DNA of 64,000 bases from contig JARZZO010000011.1 in NCBI GenBank assembly GCA_030544215.1, positions 48,419,587 through 48,483,586 on the forward strand, read 5' to 3'. The stretch comes from Zantedeschia hybrid cultivar. Its lineage: Eukaryota > Streptophyta > Magnoliopsida > Alismatales > Araceae. The notes under the pieces were generated by a model that was not told the origin of the DNA, made no database searches, and worked only from the letters and a program-made list of their open reading frames with translations. The translations under genes and the position numbers were made by a program. Of this stretch, positions 23,341 through 34,981 are shown one piece after another (position 1 is the first letter of the stretch; each line of letters opens with the position of its first letter).

Positions 23341-23399
23341 TTCATAATTGTTAATGCCCAATTAAATCAAAATTGTATAATAATTTAAACTTCAAAACA

Positions 23400-24126
23400 C
23401 TTTTGAATTTTAAAACTAAAATCCAATTTTTAATTGTTTATTAATGGGGTTTAAAATGGGAAATGAAAGAGAAGAGGGCTAAACCGGCCCGGCCCAACCC
23501 AGCGCTAGTCCTAGACTGGCTGGGTTAGGGCAGTCGGCGGCGTGGATAGACCGGCCCCCTCAAATGAACCCGACGCCCCCCCAACCAGAAACCTTAAGTT
23601 GCAGGTTTAGGGAAGGGGCGACGGTGGGAGAGATTCAAGGGCCCGCCGGTGGCGGCCCTCTTGGCGGCCGACTGCCTGGCCCCGTCAGCACAGCCTATCC
23701 CCGCCAGCGACGCCTCCTGCGCTGGCAGGGACACCGGTGAAAGCCCAAATTTCCCATGGTCGAGCCCTCCCTCTCTTTTGAAATTTATGGTTTTTCCAAA
23801 AATCGTAGGAAGAAGAAGAACCTCCATCTCCCTCTCCGACGCCGGTGACTGGTGCCGGCGGTGACCGGGAGGTCCCTCGTCATACCAGGACCCCCGGCCA
23901 CCTCCCCATCACATGGGGACACTTGATCAAAGCCTCCATCAACCCCGTTCTTCATTACATGAAGAACACGAAAAAACCCCAAATTTAAAATCTGAATTTT
24001 ACAGAATAAAAATAATCAAATTATTTGCGTTCATCTTAAGAACACATTTATGTCATTATTATCGAATTTAACGTATAGAATAATACATGGAAAATTAATT
24101 CGGAGATTAAAATGGGACGAGAAATA
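23400..24126 (-). other. GC-rich leader segment of copy B, no ORF supported
   Basis: The leader of this family switches from the AT-rich array to a GC-rich stretch next to the PBS. Similar stretches are at 40650-41130 (C) and 53400-53880 (D). Open frames here on both strands do not match between copies, so I do not call a gene. Confidence 0.5.
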
Positions 24127-24148
24127 GTGGAACCTGGCTCTAATACCA
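24127..24148 (-). other. Primer binding site, initiator tRNA-Met type (copy B)
   Basis: The minus strand reads TGGTATTAGAGCCAGGTTCC, one base after the LTR end. It matches the TGGTATCAGAGC pattern complementary to the 3' end of initiator tRNA-Met. Confidence 0.85.
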
Positions 24149-24149
24149 C

Positions 24150-25687
24150 TGTTGGGTTCTCGTGTTTCCCCGGATCGCTCACGCAGTAGAATATAAAATT
24201 AAATCAGTGATCTGATTCTCGTTTCGAAAATACTAAAAGATTATCAGATAATCGGATTCTTACCGCATGCGGATTCGAATCTGCAACTGTTCGGTTCCGT
24301 CGGTGTGACACCGCTAGCCGCGCAAGTATTCGGCTTCTAGCGAAGTCCACGCGATCCTCCTCGCGGTGGATATCCTCACGGTTCCTCGTTCTTCGCAGCC
24401 CATGAAGCCTCTGTCGTTCGCTACAACGATCGCCGCAACGCACGGATGATTTCCCGTCGAATAAGAGTTAGAGAAGCGGCGGAGCAGTCTCGGAGAGCAG
24501 ATCCGGCTTGGGGTGCGAGAGAGAGAGAGAGAGGAAGAGAGGAGGGGGAGGCTATGGTTGAACAACAGCCTGGCTGACTCAGCCCGTTCGCTACATTTTA
24601 TACTAACCGCGCGGTTTTTCATAAAAACCCCCAGTTAATATAAAATCCACTTATTTATCCATTGCCTTGAGAATCAATTGTGTGTGACTCTTTAGACCCA
24701 ATAACCAGTCTGGTTAATGGCCCAATAAGCCTAGTGACTCCTCACTGGCTTGATTAATCAATTAATAATTCATATTAATTAATTAAAATCGAATTAATGT
24801 TGCACATCAAATTCGATCGGGCCTCTGATCATATTGGGTGACAAGCAATACCGCGTGAACCCAGAAGATATTGGGGTTAAGTAACCTACTCTTGGAACCT
24901 TTCCGCCGATAGTTACCGCGTGGATATAATCCTTTATTCGTATAATGCTCTCGAGTCAACTCAGGGTATGGTTGACTCACTTGAATCGGATGCTGTCGTA
25001 TAATATCGGAAAACTCCTTTCCCGATATTATCGTCCGCTCTGGCCAAGGACTTCCGCGCATCCTTCCTAGAGCATTATCTCTCTAAGTACAGAGAGCGAA
25101 TGATTCCTTATCGGTACTCAATTCCCTTCGACGGTATTCCGCTGTACTCGATCCTTAGCTGTTTAGAATTTCGTGGTTAGAAATTCATAAACCAAAGTCA
25201 AAGCACATAAGTCTACCGACAAGGTGTCCTTGGTGTCTCAGGTCCAAGGACCATCTACACAACTGCGATAATAGAATCAAGCTGATTGACAGTGAGGTAC
25301 AATACCATCCAACGTTTCAGTCGGATCAGTTCAGTGAATTCATTCTCTAATGAGCACTTACAGGTTCGCCTTAGTATCTCCACACAAGTGACTATGACAT
25401 CAATCACCCTCATCTTAGGAGCGGGAGTAATCTGTACTAGTCTAACCAGATATCCGATGTCCTTCTCGGATATCCTCTGACTAGGAACTATTAAGAATAT
25501 GTGTATTTAAGTGATCAGTCTCACTAGTATGATCTCATCATAATCTGATTACTATCGCACATATTCACGGACTTCATCATGAGACGATAACAATACGAAT
25601 TATATATAATGAATATAATGTTATTTTATTAATAAATGAACGAGATTTATATAGTCAGATTGCCTTGTAGGCCACTTAAGACTAACA
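24150..25687 (-). repeat. Copia copy B 5' LTR (1,538 bp)
   Basis: TG (minus strand, 25687) to CA (24150), with TGTTAGTCTTAAGTGGCC at the start and GAGAACCCAACA-like sequence at the end (minus strand TTCTCG...). The PBS follows directly. It shares all landmarks with LTRs A, C and D. Confidence 0.92.
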
Positions 25688-27217
25688 TCTGGTTGGGTTG
25701 CTAAAGCCTATAAGCGTCTAACAAAATGTTTCCTTTAAGACAAATAAATGAAGAGGTACTACTATACCTAGGTTGTTGGGGAACTAAGCACTTTGTCAAT
25801 CAATAGCTTGTAGTAGATGGTTTACTAGTCTAATTATAAGTGAATTTATTTAGGGATTGGACATAAGCTTATAGATTGAGCCAGACAGATGCGAAATTGC
25901 TACGCACTTTATTTTAAGTGATTATTTCTTATCATCTACCTCATTTCTTTCAAATTAAACGTTGACTTAACAAAATTTCATTACTTGGCCTATTAATTAT
26001 TAATTTAAAATTTTCTGACTAGTCCCATTCAGCCCTCCTATGATTGTCATCGAGTAGGCCAACATCCACTTTTAATGAGACTAGGTGTTTCCACATACAC
26101 TTCGATCCCCTTATCACTTGGGATGTTGATAGTAGAAATGGAAACATCTCTTTTTGTTCCCTTGCCTAACCCAGTCCCAACATTCCCCTCAAGTACATAG
26201 TTTTAACTTGGGGATTTTACATAAGAGTGTACTCAACACGATGGAATCAACTTGATTTGGCCTAATCATGATTGAGCTGCATCATTTGCATCCTTTTGCA
26301 TGTACCTTGGTAAACCCTAGTCAGATGACTCAAAGAATACATAAATTGATCAATTTGATAAGATAAGATGAGGAAGTGCCAAATACTCCTACGCCAGAAA
26401 GTGCCAAATTTACTCTTACACTATATGGGTGGGTGACGTAGTCCAGGTGGTGTTGATGTGGCTTGAATGTAACGATAATAAGAAACAAAAGGAAAATAAG
26501 AGTTGATAAAGAATCGGACACCTTGTCAGTGAAATAGGCATAACTTTTCACTCAGGAGTCAGATTCGTGCATTGGACCCTAATTCGAAGTCATGATTTCC
26601 AAGGGATCAATGTGGTTTACCACTTGCGGTCACGGTCCATTATTCTTCAAGCCAAATTCCATCATTTCTACAATGAATGGATCAATTTTAGTAAACATTT
26701 GCCATTTTTCGATAACCTTTTATGTAGAGATGAAGAGAGCTTAGAATTTAATTGTGACAAGGATTCTTTTGCGGAAGTTGCTTAGAATTTAATCTTGTTT
26801 CATATGGTATGCTTTTTATTTTTTTAGCAAAAATCAAAGATTCAACCAAGCGGTTGCTTTAGCGGGGCATACGGAGGCATATGCAAATGAACGTAGAGGA
26901 TCTCACCTCATCATGAATGTTGGAGGGTCCGCACTTCATGAAGAATATACATTGACAATAGCCACAAGACACCTACCACACATGTTTTTCTTTGCATAAC
27001 ATGAAAACCTGAGTATGATTCAGCTGATGACAAGAAGAACATATTCTTCATTGTTTAAGAAAATAGTATTTTTCGGTTTTCCATGTGTAAACCTTATGAC
27101 AAGTATTTACTCTATATAGAGACCCGACAACAATTATTACAGTTTCAGTTCCCCAGACAGATTTTTCTTCTGTTTTTCACCCACGTTCTTGCTTTTGGGC
27201 AATCGAAGTTTTGTACG
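25688..27217. other. Flank downstream of FRO, no gene supported
   Basis: Mostly single-copy-looking sequence between copy B and the FRO stop codon. It should contain the FRO 3' untranslated region and poly(A) site next to 27217, reading leftward, but I cannot place these. A 72-codon open frame at 26567-26785 has no recognisable family. Confidence 0.45.
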
Positions 27218-30200
27218 TCACCAGTTGAAGCTCATGGACTCGAAGTGTAAGTTTTCAGCCAGCCCAGATGAACAAATCTTTGCAACATCGCTGCGCATCT
27301 CTTTCGGGCCACTAGCGAAGACTCCGATGTTTGAACCATCCAATTCCAACAACATCTCTGAAGTACAGATGATACCCAACATGAGTCTAAAAAAAGCCTT
27401 ACGGCTCAAGTTAAAAGAGGACATGATTGTAGATAGTATGCTTGATTATATATAGTTCTTCCTTGTCGTAAAGATGATAAACATATTTCAATTTTAAATC
27501 ACATGTAGCTCCAAACTAGTGATGGCATACAGGTATACATAAAATAATTTGCAATTACAAATGACTTTGATGTTGACTAATTGGGATTCAAACAGATGTA
27601 ATGAAGCTTCAGTATTTACTTTTATGGGGGAGAAAATTCATTCCAGTATTTTCATGTCCCATTTCCATGCTATTCCTGAGGTACGTGGTTACTTTTACTC
27701 ATGTTAATTTGTATGCATTGTTTATAACTGTGTTAATGTCTACAGTACTTAAAAACCTAAGATCACACTTTTGTAAGTAGTCATCTTATTTGTCACTCTT
27801 TGATCTAGACTTAGCAGAAAGTCATTGCACAAGCAATCACCGGCCCCTTCTTTTAAAAGGTGAGGATCAGTGGATGACCACAATTTCCTATCCTAAGCCA
27901 AATACGCACTCGTCCAACAGGAAAGGAAGCAGCTTCTCCTCCTTTTATTTATTATTTTTTTCTTTTTTAGAACTACTTAATCAAGAATCGAATCATATAT
28001 AATATGATGGTCCATGATGGTCCCGAGTTCGATATATTTTTTAAAAAATATATCTGAGGTCAACCCTGCACCTCAATCGGACGATCAAGATTGCACCATG
28101 GGATGAGGGGGACCCGGCTGCGTGTGGGCCGGGATTAAACTGAGTTCGTGGACCTGAAACTGAGAGAAAGTTGAGAAGGGCTTACTCTTGAGATCTGGCC
28201 GCGCGCCGAACTGCACGTTGGTAGAGTGCACAAGAGACTCATGCGGGACGCTCTCGAGCTCTCGGTCGGCGTTGTAGAACCAGGATCCCGGCGACGCTGC
28301 AGGCGTGGGGGCGTCCACGTTCTGGACCTGCCTGGTGTCGACGGACGCCTCTCTCTTATTCCACAGGAAGGCCGCCGTGGCCGTCGCCGCTATGCAGCCA
28401 CAGATGAGCAGCAGGTTCAGGAGCGCCTTCGCGGAGTAGGAGTACACTTTGTTGGTGTTCTTGTCGATGGGGTAGATGAAGTAGCGGTTCATGACACCGA
28501 GCAGCACGAGGAAGCCCACGAATGAGGCCGAAATCACCACCCCAAGCCACAGCCAGCTGCGAGGGCCCAGCACAGCGGAGACCGGCAACTCTGCAGGCTG
28601 GGGTTTGAACCAAACCGTCCGGATGTGCTTCTTGCTGTGGTCTGCCGCGGGGGCTTTCTCCCTGGTGACGAAGGCGTCGATGTGCAGCTGCAGGCGGGAG
28701 ATGTCGGAGACGTCGCTGGACATGGGGAGGAGCAGGTCAAGCATGGTGAGGTCGGCAGAGGTCTTGAAGGCGCAGATGAGATGGATGCTCGGCGTGGGAG
28801 AGCTCCCGGCGGTGCTCCGGAAGATGAACTCCCGGAGTATAGAGATGAAGGGGGTGATGCCGCTGCCGCCGCTCACCAGTACCAGTGAATCGTAACTGCA
28901 ATTAGTTGACATATATGTTTGAGTCAACTAACTGAGAGGTACCAAATTAACTTAGGGACAACAAAGAAAAGGAAACACGTTACGTCAACAAGGAAAGACG
29001 TTTTAAAAAGAGAGATTAAGTGCAATTTATGTAGCCAATTATACCATTTTTCATATATTTTCTTATTCATGAAATTAATAAGATATCTCTGGGACATCTA
29101 AGGAAAGACAACATCACTTTTACCCAACCGATCAAGTAGTGAATCGAGAATGCCTACGCCAATGGAACTCCATTTTCAGAAAAATAAAAAAGGTCTTATT
29201 TTTAGAATTCTTAGCCAATGAAATAGAGTAGAACAAAAAGTGAAGAAAAGGATACTGATCAATAATAGGAAAGCAGATTGTCCAAGGTCTTTTGTGTATG
29301 GTGTTTGATCCGTATGCCTCCAAATTTCAGTCAGGTCTTCCTCTACAACTAGTTTTTTTAAAAACTATCCTTATACATCAAACTTGACTCAAACAATTAT
29401 TTATAAAAGGATTATTAACAAAATGAAAAAAAGTGATCAAGTGTACTCCACCGCACCACAATCAAGAGACTTTTTTTACTTACCTACTTTATGAAAAATG
29501 AAAACAATAAAATGAAATAAGTTCTCTCATTGTAGCACCCGACCGCATGGTGCAGTAAAACCCACTCAGTGGAACCTCTTAAATGAATTGGATTCGACTC
29601 TTTAATTGTCATAATCTGAGTTCAACTGGCCTAGGCTTAGTATGTAGCACAAATGTGTAAACAGTACATATTTGTGATTTGTCATGATCATTGCCACCAC
29701 AAACCTTAGGAAATTATTTGAAACGGGACCGTAGGGTCCCTCTAGGGAGACTTCAAGCCGCTCGAGAGGTCTCGACGATAGCAGCTGGTACAGTCTCTGC
29801 GACCAGCTTCCTTCTTTTTTGATGACGATGCTCAGCTTGTCCGGCTCCAGGTTGCCGTTGGAGCTCACCGTGAACGGGTGCCATTGAAGTCTGGAGACGC
29901 CGGGGACATTGATGAAGACGATGCTCAAGGGGTTGTACTCCAAACCTACGTTTTGCCGTGGATCAAGGAAGAATTAATGTAAGATAAGCCTGGAGGATCA
30001 CTTGTCAATATATACCATGCCGCTCCGTTAATGGGCTCTACTGGAAGATGACCTACCTTGGCTCTTGGAGAAGTTGAGCTCCACAGTCTCTCCGGGGAGG
30101 AGGCGGGCGGAGACCAGTCGGACCCGCTGGCGTGACTGTAGGAAGCGCAGGAAGCGATCGAGTAGGAACAGGTAGACACCCGGGAGGATGAGGCAGAAGA

Positions 30201-31640
30201 AGGAGATGCCGACGTGCAGCAGGTAGAAGAGGAGGAAGAGGGCGTAGAGCTGGTGGGTGTAGAAGAAGACCTCGAACGCCTTTCGCCTCACGCGCGGGAA
30301 AGTCGTCGCCCACAGGGCTAAACCGCAGAGCAGCGCCAGTTCCCCGGCGACGTTCGACACGTCGGCCTTAGCCCATTCCAGCATCTGCAGGAGAAGACAA
30401 ATAACAAGAGAGAGCACTCAGAGCGATGCCATGGCAGCGGTCTTCCCCTCTCCTCGTGTGCATGCATCTCGGAGATTGCAGGGAAGTAAGAGGGAGGCGA
30501 TATTGTAGTGAGCAAGGATTGACATATATATACCGAGGAGAGGGAGTTGGTGGCGGCCCAGAAGATGACGTAGCACAGGCCATGGACGGTGAAGAGGACC
30601 ATGACGGTGTGGCCGAGCCATATGTGGTACTTGATGCTGCCCTCCGAGGTGAGGCCGGCGAGCGGCAGAAGCGATGACCCCCGCGTGACGGGGAAGAAGA
30701 GGAAGGCGCAGCAGACGTTACCGAGCAGACCCAGAAATAGGGCGGCGCTATCCAGCTTCGCCTGCCACCTGCCATGCCAAAACACACGACACCACATCCG
30801 CATTACATTACGCTGTTGTCTGCAATGTCAAGATTAATACCGTGGGGGTGTAGGCGCGCAAGGGAGGGCTTCTTCTTACACTTTTTCGCCTGCCTTGGCC
30901 GCCGACTGCGCGGTGATGCTGGAGAAGCTGACGGTCAAGTACTTGGAGAGACACCAGACGAGGAGCGCGACGAACATGTCACAAAATGCCAGCTCCGTCC
31001 ATGAGACGATGCCGAGGGGCCCCCTCACCAGCGCCGGCCTCTTCCACAACGCGAGGCGTCCGGAACTCCCACTTCGAGCACTGTTCGATGATCCGAATGC
31101 CGGCCGGCAGACAAGAGAGAGAATTAAAGCAACATCATCAACATGATAGAACTACCGTTGGGGAAAGTACGCCAGTGAAAGCGGTATATAAGTGTATGTT
31201 TTGCATGGAAACGGGCGAAATAATGGATATATAAGATACCTCTGCTTCTGGTTGCGGAGGCCCGCAAGATGTATGTAGATACATCCGAGCACGGAGATGA
31301 AGAGGATGGGGAACGTGTAGATCAGAATGTTTGTCCCTGCAGCAGGATATATATATATATATAAACAGAATCCGAATCACACAGGAGGAAGGCAGAACGT
31401 ACGGCCTCTCCGCCATTAGATCGAGCTGTGTTTCGCGCTGCTGTTTTACTACGTACCTTGAGTTCCGAAGTATGTGGAGCTGGTGTCTGACTGGAGCTTG
31501 GGCAGCCATTCCTCCCAGTAGGTGTTGGTGGGCGCCACGACCCATATCATGAGCCAACCCAGGAACACCACAGCCCCAAGCAGCCTTATGGCCGCCGCGA
31601 GCTGCATCTGGGTGCTTTTCCCTTCGGCCTCCTCACCCAT
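27218..31640 (-). CDS. FRO: Ferric reductase/oxidase (FRO family), 8 exons
   Basis: FRO enzymes are membrane flavocytochromes that pass electrons from NADPH through FAD and two hemes to reduce Fe(III), or Cu(II), across the membrane. Exons (minus strand): 31640-31457, 31336-31240, 31080-30880, 30768-30534, 30384-30057, 29945-29705, 28895-28186, 27357-27218. All introns are GT-AG. The total is 2,136 nt, 711 residues plus stop, with every junction in phase, which is normal family length. Residues 14-36 form a first membrane helix. Heme histidines are H209/H223 and H283/H296, with the usual 14 and 13 spacing. The FAD motif HPFT is at 371-374, GPYGP follows, and the NADPH motif GGSGITPF is at 438-445. 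The C-terminal GPKEM is at 682-686 and the end is ESMSFNW. The N-terminus (APTNTYW) resembles plasma-membrane FRO1/2-type rather than plastid FRO6/7 members; that subtype is inference. No stop or frameshift is seen. Confidence 0.93.
31347..31363. repeat. AT dinucleotide microsatellite in FRO intron 1
   Basis: Seventeen bases of alternating A and T lie just upstream (minus strand) of the intron 1 acceptor CTGCTGCAG. Confidence 0.9.
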
Positions 31641-31693
31641 CTCTTCTCTGCCCTGTCTCTCTCTAGTTGGCTATGCGGCCCTCTCCTTCCTCT

Positions 31694-31712
31694 TTCTCTC
31701 TCTCTCTCTCTC
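31694..31712. repeat. CT/GA microsatellite in the FRO 5' untranslated region
   Basis: A CT run (GA on the transcript) lies 54-72 bases upstream of the FRO ATG. GA-rich 5' leaders are common in plant genes. Confidence 0.8.
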
Positions 31713-31778
31713 GCGCTCCAACTTCTGCTTCCTCTTTCCTATCCTTCTCCGGGCTGATGAGGAAAGATCTATGAAGGG

Positions 31779-31787
31779 ATATATAAA
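31779..31787 (-). promoter_or_regulatory. Candidate FRO TATA box
   Basis: The minus strand reads TTTATATAT, about 140 bp upstream of the ATG at 31640. With a usual 30 bp distance to the start site, this gives a 5' untranslated region of about 110 bases containing the GA run. Confidence 0.45.
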
Positions 31788-32165
31788 GGCATCGATTGCG
31801 TGGCATGGCGATGGCGACGCCGTCGAATGCCTCTGTTGAGTATGAAAATGAAAGAGATGGCATGATTCATTGCGACCACATGGCGCCTTCCCTGCCCTAC
31901 GCCTGCACACGCCCGGCCACTCCACGCCGAACCTTGGTAGTCCACCCCGCTCTCCGGCATGTGTGCGAGAACTATCTCCAACACCAGGATTCCGTGGTCA
32001 ACGACTGTCATCTCCTTCACTTTGCTTGCGCTTGTACTCTATCGGTTCCCCCAAATTCGATATTAGCGCATTGCTCCCACGCCTATTTTGTCACCTTTAA
32101 ATAGAATATTTTTATCGGGTGTTTGATTATTTTAACATTTTAAAATTTAAAAATATTATGAAAGT
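31788..32165. other. FRO upstream region
   Basis: About 380 bp of sequence between the candidate TATA box and the gypsy LTR. I see no second gene. This is the only part of the upstream region that does not look transposon-derived. Confidence 0.4.
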
Positions 32166-32856
32166 TGACTAAGAGAAATTGGGTCCAACCCAATCAGACT
32201 CATTAAGTCCACAGGCCCAAAGACCCATGACCCTCCGGAGACGGCGCGAGGGGCCACGTGACGCTCAAAATCTCGGTCCGCATAATATAAGTCAGATTCT
32301 GAGCCCATCAAACCTAGACTGTTGGATCTCCTGGCCTAGCGCCCAGTCACTACTTTCGAGATCCCCCAAGATCATAGCAAAGCCCCCCAGGGCGACTCAT
32401 CGTGCCTCAGCACCATTAGACGGGTCCTACGGACCCAACCGTCCACTTATGGCAGGTCCGCACGATTCGTCCCATATAGTTTCAGGTGAATCTTAACTTA
32501 TCCAGTATCTTACGATCTCTCTAACTTAGGGGGATACAATCGTGAGCAAATCACCCCCCAAAAGAAACCGTCCATTGGATGCCTCGAGGGGGGAGACTAT
32601 ATAACCACCGGATCTTCTCTGGTGCAAGATACGCCATTCTGAGCACAAAACACCTAGCAAGATCTCATCTTATGGCACCTAACTTAGGCATCAGAGGATT
32701 TTTCTTCCCACTAGACTCGGGAGCCCGCCCTTGACACCTCTGTCCACCCTCTTGCTGGTTCTACCCTGGGCGTTTCCATCTCAAACAAATTCTATCGAGT
32801 AGCTGGGATCTTCAACCGGGCAGTCATCATAGTCCGACCAGTTTCTGACCGCTACA
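32166..32856 (+). repeat. G4 5' LTR (start uncertain)
   Basis: The sequence begins near 'tgactaagagaaattggg' and ends 'gaccgctaca', three to four bases before the PBS. It contains a CACGTG G-box at 32255-32260. Its orientation is divergent from FRO. Confidence 0.55.
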
Positions 32857-32860
32857 CGAT

Positions 32861-32878
32861 TGGCGCCGTCTGTGGGAA
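32861..32878 (+). other. Primer binding site (TGGCGCCGTCTGTGGGAA type, G4)
   Basis: TGGCGCCGTCTGTGGGAA is the characteristic PBS of many plant Tat-type Ty3/gypsy elements. It differs from the initiator tRNA-Met type used by the copia family and by G3. Confidence 0.85.
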
Positions 32879-32892
32879 ACGCGCAAAAAGCC

Positions 32893-34390
32893 ATGGCAAG
32901 AGGCAAAAAGAAAAGCCGTCGTGCCTGACTGGCATCTTAGATCAACGAAGTCGGAGTCGACGCCGATGCAAACTGGTCGCAAAGCTCGACCTCAAGGTCG
33001 TTGAGGAATGGGAACAATCCTATGGGAGTAGTTGCCTAGCAACTGGGCGCACTGCTCACCCTAATGTAGGAACGTCTCCCCGCGCGGCCTATAGTTCCGG
33101 AGCCTCACCTGAGGGCCGCCCCTTAGGAACAACCTCAAAAGGAGGCTTAGAGACCTCCAGCCATCGTGGGGAGGTGCAAAGGCGTACAAAGCACCGGCAG
33201 TCATTTCCTCCTCATCGATAGGGAGATCCGGTGCAACAACCTCTAGCCGGCAACCTCCGGAGTCGCCAGTTCAGACCAATCCTCCTTGAAAAGGAGCAGC
33301 CTGAAAGGCCAATTTCACCGATCTCTAACCTCGAGATCCCACTCTCTACAAAACAGTTCGGTAGTACATCGACAGATTGACGATTTGGAGAAAAGTCCCC
33401 AACACCATGAGAAGCGCATTGAATGCCTCCTTCTGAGGCGATGCTCCCTTTCCCTCTCCGACGGGGAAGGACATAACTCCCCTTTCGCGGCTGAGATCCT
33501 AGACGTCTCGGTCCCTAAGAAATTTCCCATCAATAACCTCAACACCTACGATGGACAAGGGGACCTGGAGACTCACTTCAACAACTTCTAGTCTCACATG
33601 AGGCTGCATGGAGTCCACGACGCCATTCGCTGCCACGCGTTTGCCACCACCCTAGTGGGAACAACGTAGACCTAGTTTACCACCCTGGCATCGGGTCGAT
33701 CCGTTCGTTTGGGCAACTCGGGAAGCTCTTTCAGATCATTTTGCCGGCAGTCACTGCAAAAGGTCGTCGGCTAGCCTGGTTGCCTTCATGTAGAAGCACG
33801 GCGAATCCCTCTGGGATTATATCACTCGCTTTCACCACGGCGAATCCCTCCGGGATTAACACAGGGCACTTGGGATGATTCTCTCCGAAGAGCCATCATC
33901 CTCGAGGCGCCAAGAATGTTGTTCGACCTCGTCAACTGAGCGCACCAGTAAGCCGACTGTGATGAAGTGATAACCGCTTATCACTGTCGTGGAGAAGAGG
34001 GAGATCGCAAGCGTTAAGGTGAGAGGTCCCTCTCCGAGAAGAATAAGTCTTGACACTTCGAAGGGGATTCCAAACGGTCCACATCTCCCGAGCCATACAC
34101 ACCGTTGACCACTCCCATCTACGAGATCATCCAGGATCTCGAAAATAAGGAATATGTCAACTCACCCAAAAAGATGAACACAGACCCCAAATGTCGAGAT
34201 CAGAAGAAATACTGTAACTTCCATAAAGATCACAGCCATATGACCGAGGAATGTTGCCAGCTGTAGGATGAGATAGAGTCCCTGATACGTTGGGGATACC
34301 TCGGAAAGTATGTGGCGAAGCCTGGTCAAGAATGCGAAGCGCGGCGGATTGAGGATCACCCTAATGGTACTGAGATCCATATGATCTTTG
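32893..34390 (+). pseudogene. G4 gag remnant
   Basis: It starts MARGKKKSRRA soon after the PBS and soon hits stops. A recognisable capsid block at about 33480-33650 reads PFAAEILDVSVPKKFPINNL, NTYDGQGDLETHFNNF, a TAG, then SHMRLHGVHDAIRCHAFATTL. Near the end (34190-34390) is CNFHKDHSHMTEECCQL, a stop, DEIESLIRWGYLGKYV and EIHMIFG. The order and motifs are those of Tat-clade gag. There are many stops and shifts, so it is not functional. Confidence 0.75.
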
Positions 34391-34395
34391 GTTGC

Positions 34396-34981
34396 TGTAG
34401 ACACACTAATTTTGACTTCATATTGAGTAAATTTCATATCACAATTATAATGCCCCAAAATAATCTGATTTTTAAGCATTAATTAATTTTTATTGATTTT
34501 TTAAAATTTTTGTTGATTAACGTCGACCATGGCCGACGCCATTTGGATTTCTAGCTGAAATCAAATTGGACTTAAATTCCTAAATCCGAATAAACTTGAC
34601 TGAATGACGTCATCCATAGACGATACCATTTAGGTTCCCTAATCCGTCTGGATTTTCAATTTAAATTCGAGTTAATTTCTTAATTATCTGAATGACGTCG
34701 CCCATATACGACGCATTTTAGGTTTCCTAATTTTTTACGCTTTTCTTTTCGGATTTTCTTTCTATTTTGGCCCATCTAATTAGCCAAATAATGTTGTTGA
34801 TGGACGACGTGATTTAAGCAGATACTTGATAAATATGAGTTGGCCGAGATTATCCAGTTCTCACAGTTGGAAGGGTTTCTAACTCTTGGATGTCTATCCA
34901 AGGCAGCTCGGATTCGTGGTAGACCCTTTTGAAGGCCAAATTACTTTTAAATCAACTCTTATAATACTAACAACATAATCT
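34396..34981 (+). repeat. G2 5' LTR, truncated
   Basis: It matches 38157-38740 of the 3' LTR from the TGTAG start, including four dyad copies at about 34516-34544, 34602-34633, 34690-34721 and 34786-34818. It breaks off at 34981, where coding sequence begins (WTLSTHFVKG). Confidence 0.85.

Larger units (their letters stand above)
18797..25687 (-). mobile_element. Copia copy B (3' truncated, with 5' LTR)
   Basis: Minus-strand element: 5' LTR (25687-24150), PBS, a leader of about 3 kb, a short gag, protease, integrase and RT up to about 18797. RT stops just before the YVDD box, where the sequence meets the end of the copy A LTR. The 3' part of pol and the 3' LTR are missing. Confidence 0.9.
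32166..34395 (+). mobile_element. G4: Tat-like gypsy 5' LTR and gag remnant
   Basis: A 5' LTR of about 0.7 kb (end near 32856) is followed by a PBS and a gag that is open only in pieces. The element is cut at 34396 by the G2 LTR, and no continuation of G4 is seen on the right of G2. The LTR start is uncertain because no clear TG/CA pair or target duplication was found. Confidence 0.7.

Noticed and set aside
23594..23982. Open frames in the GC-rich leader of copy B
   Set aside because: They are not kept in the matching parts of copies C and D.
26567..26785. 72-codon open frame downstream of FRO
   Set aside because: No recognised family, no splice or promoter evidence; length is within chance for this AT content.
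28085..28185. FRO ending at 28085 as a 3'-truncated gene
   Set aside because: The conserved C-terminal exon is present at 27218-27357 with an AG acceptor in phase. The open frame past 28186 is intron.
28226..28895. Plus-strand open frames over FRO exon 7
   Set aside because: They are shadows of GC-rich coding sequence on the minus strand.
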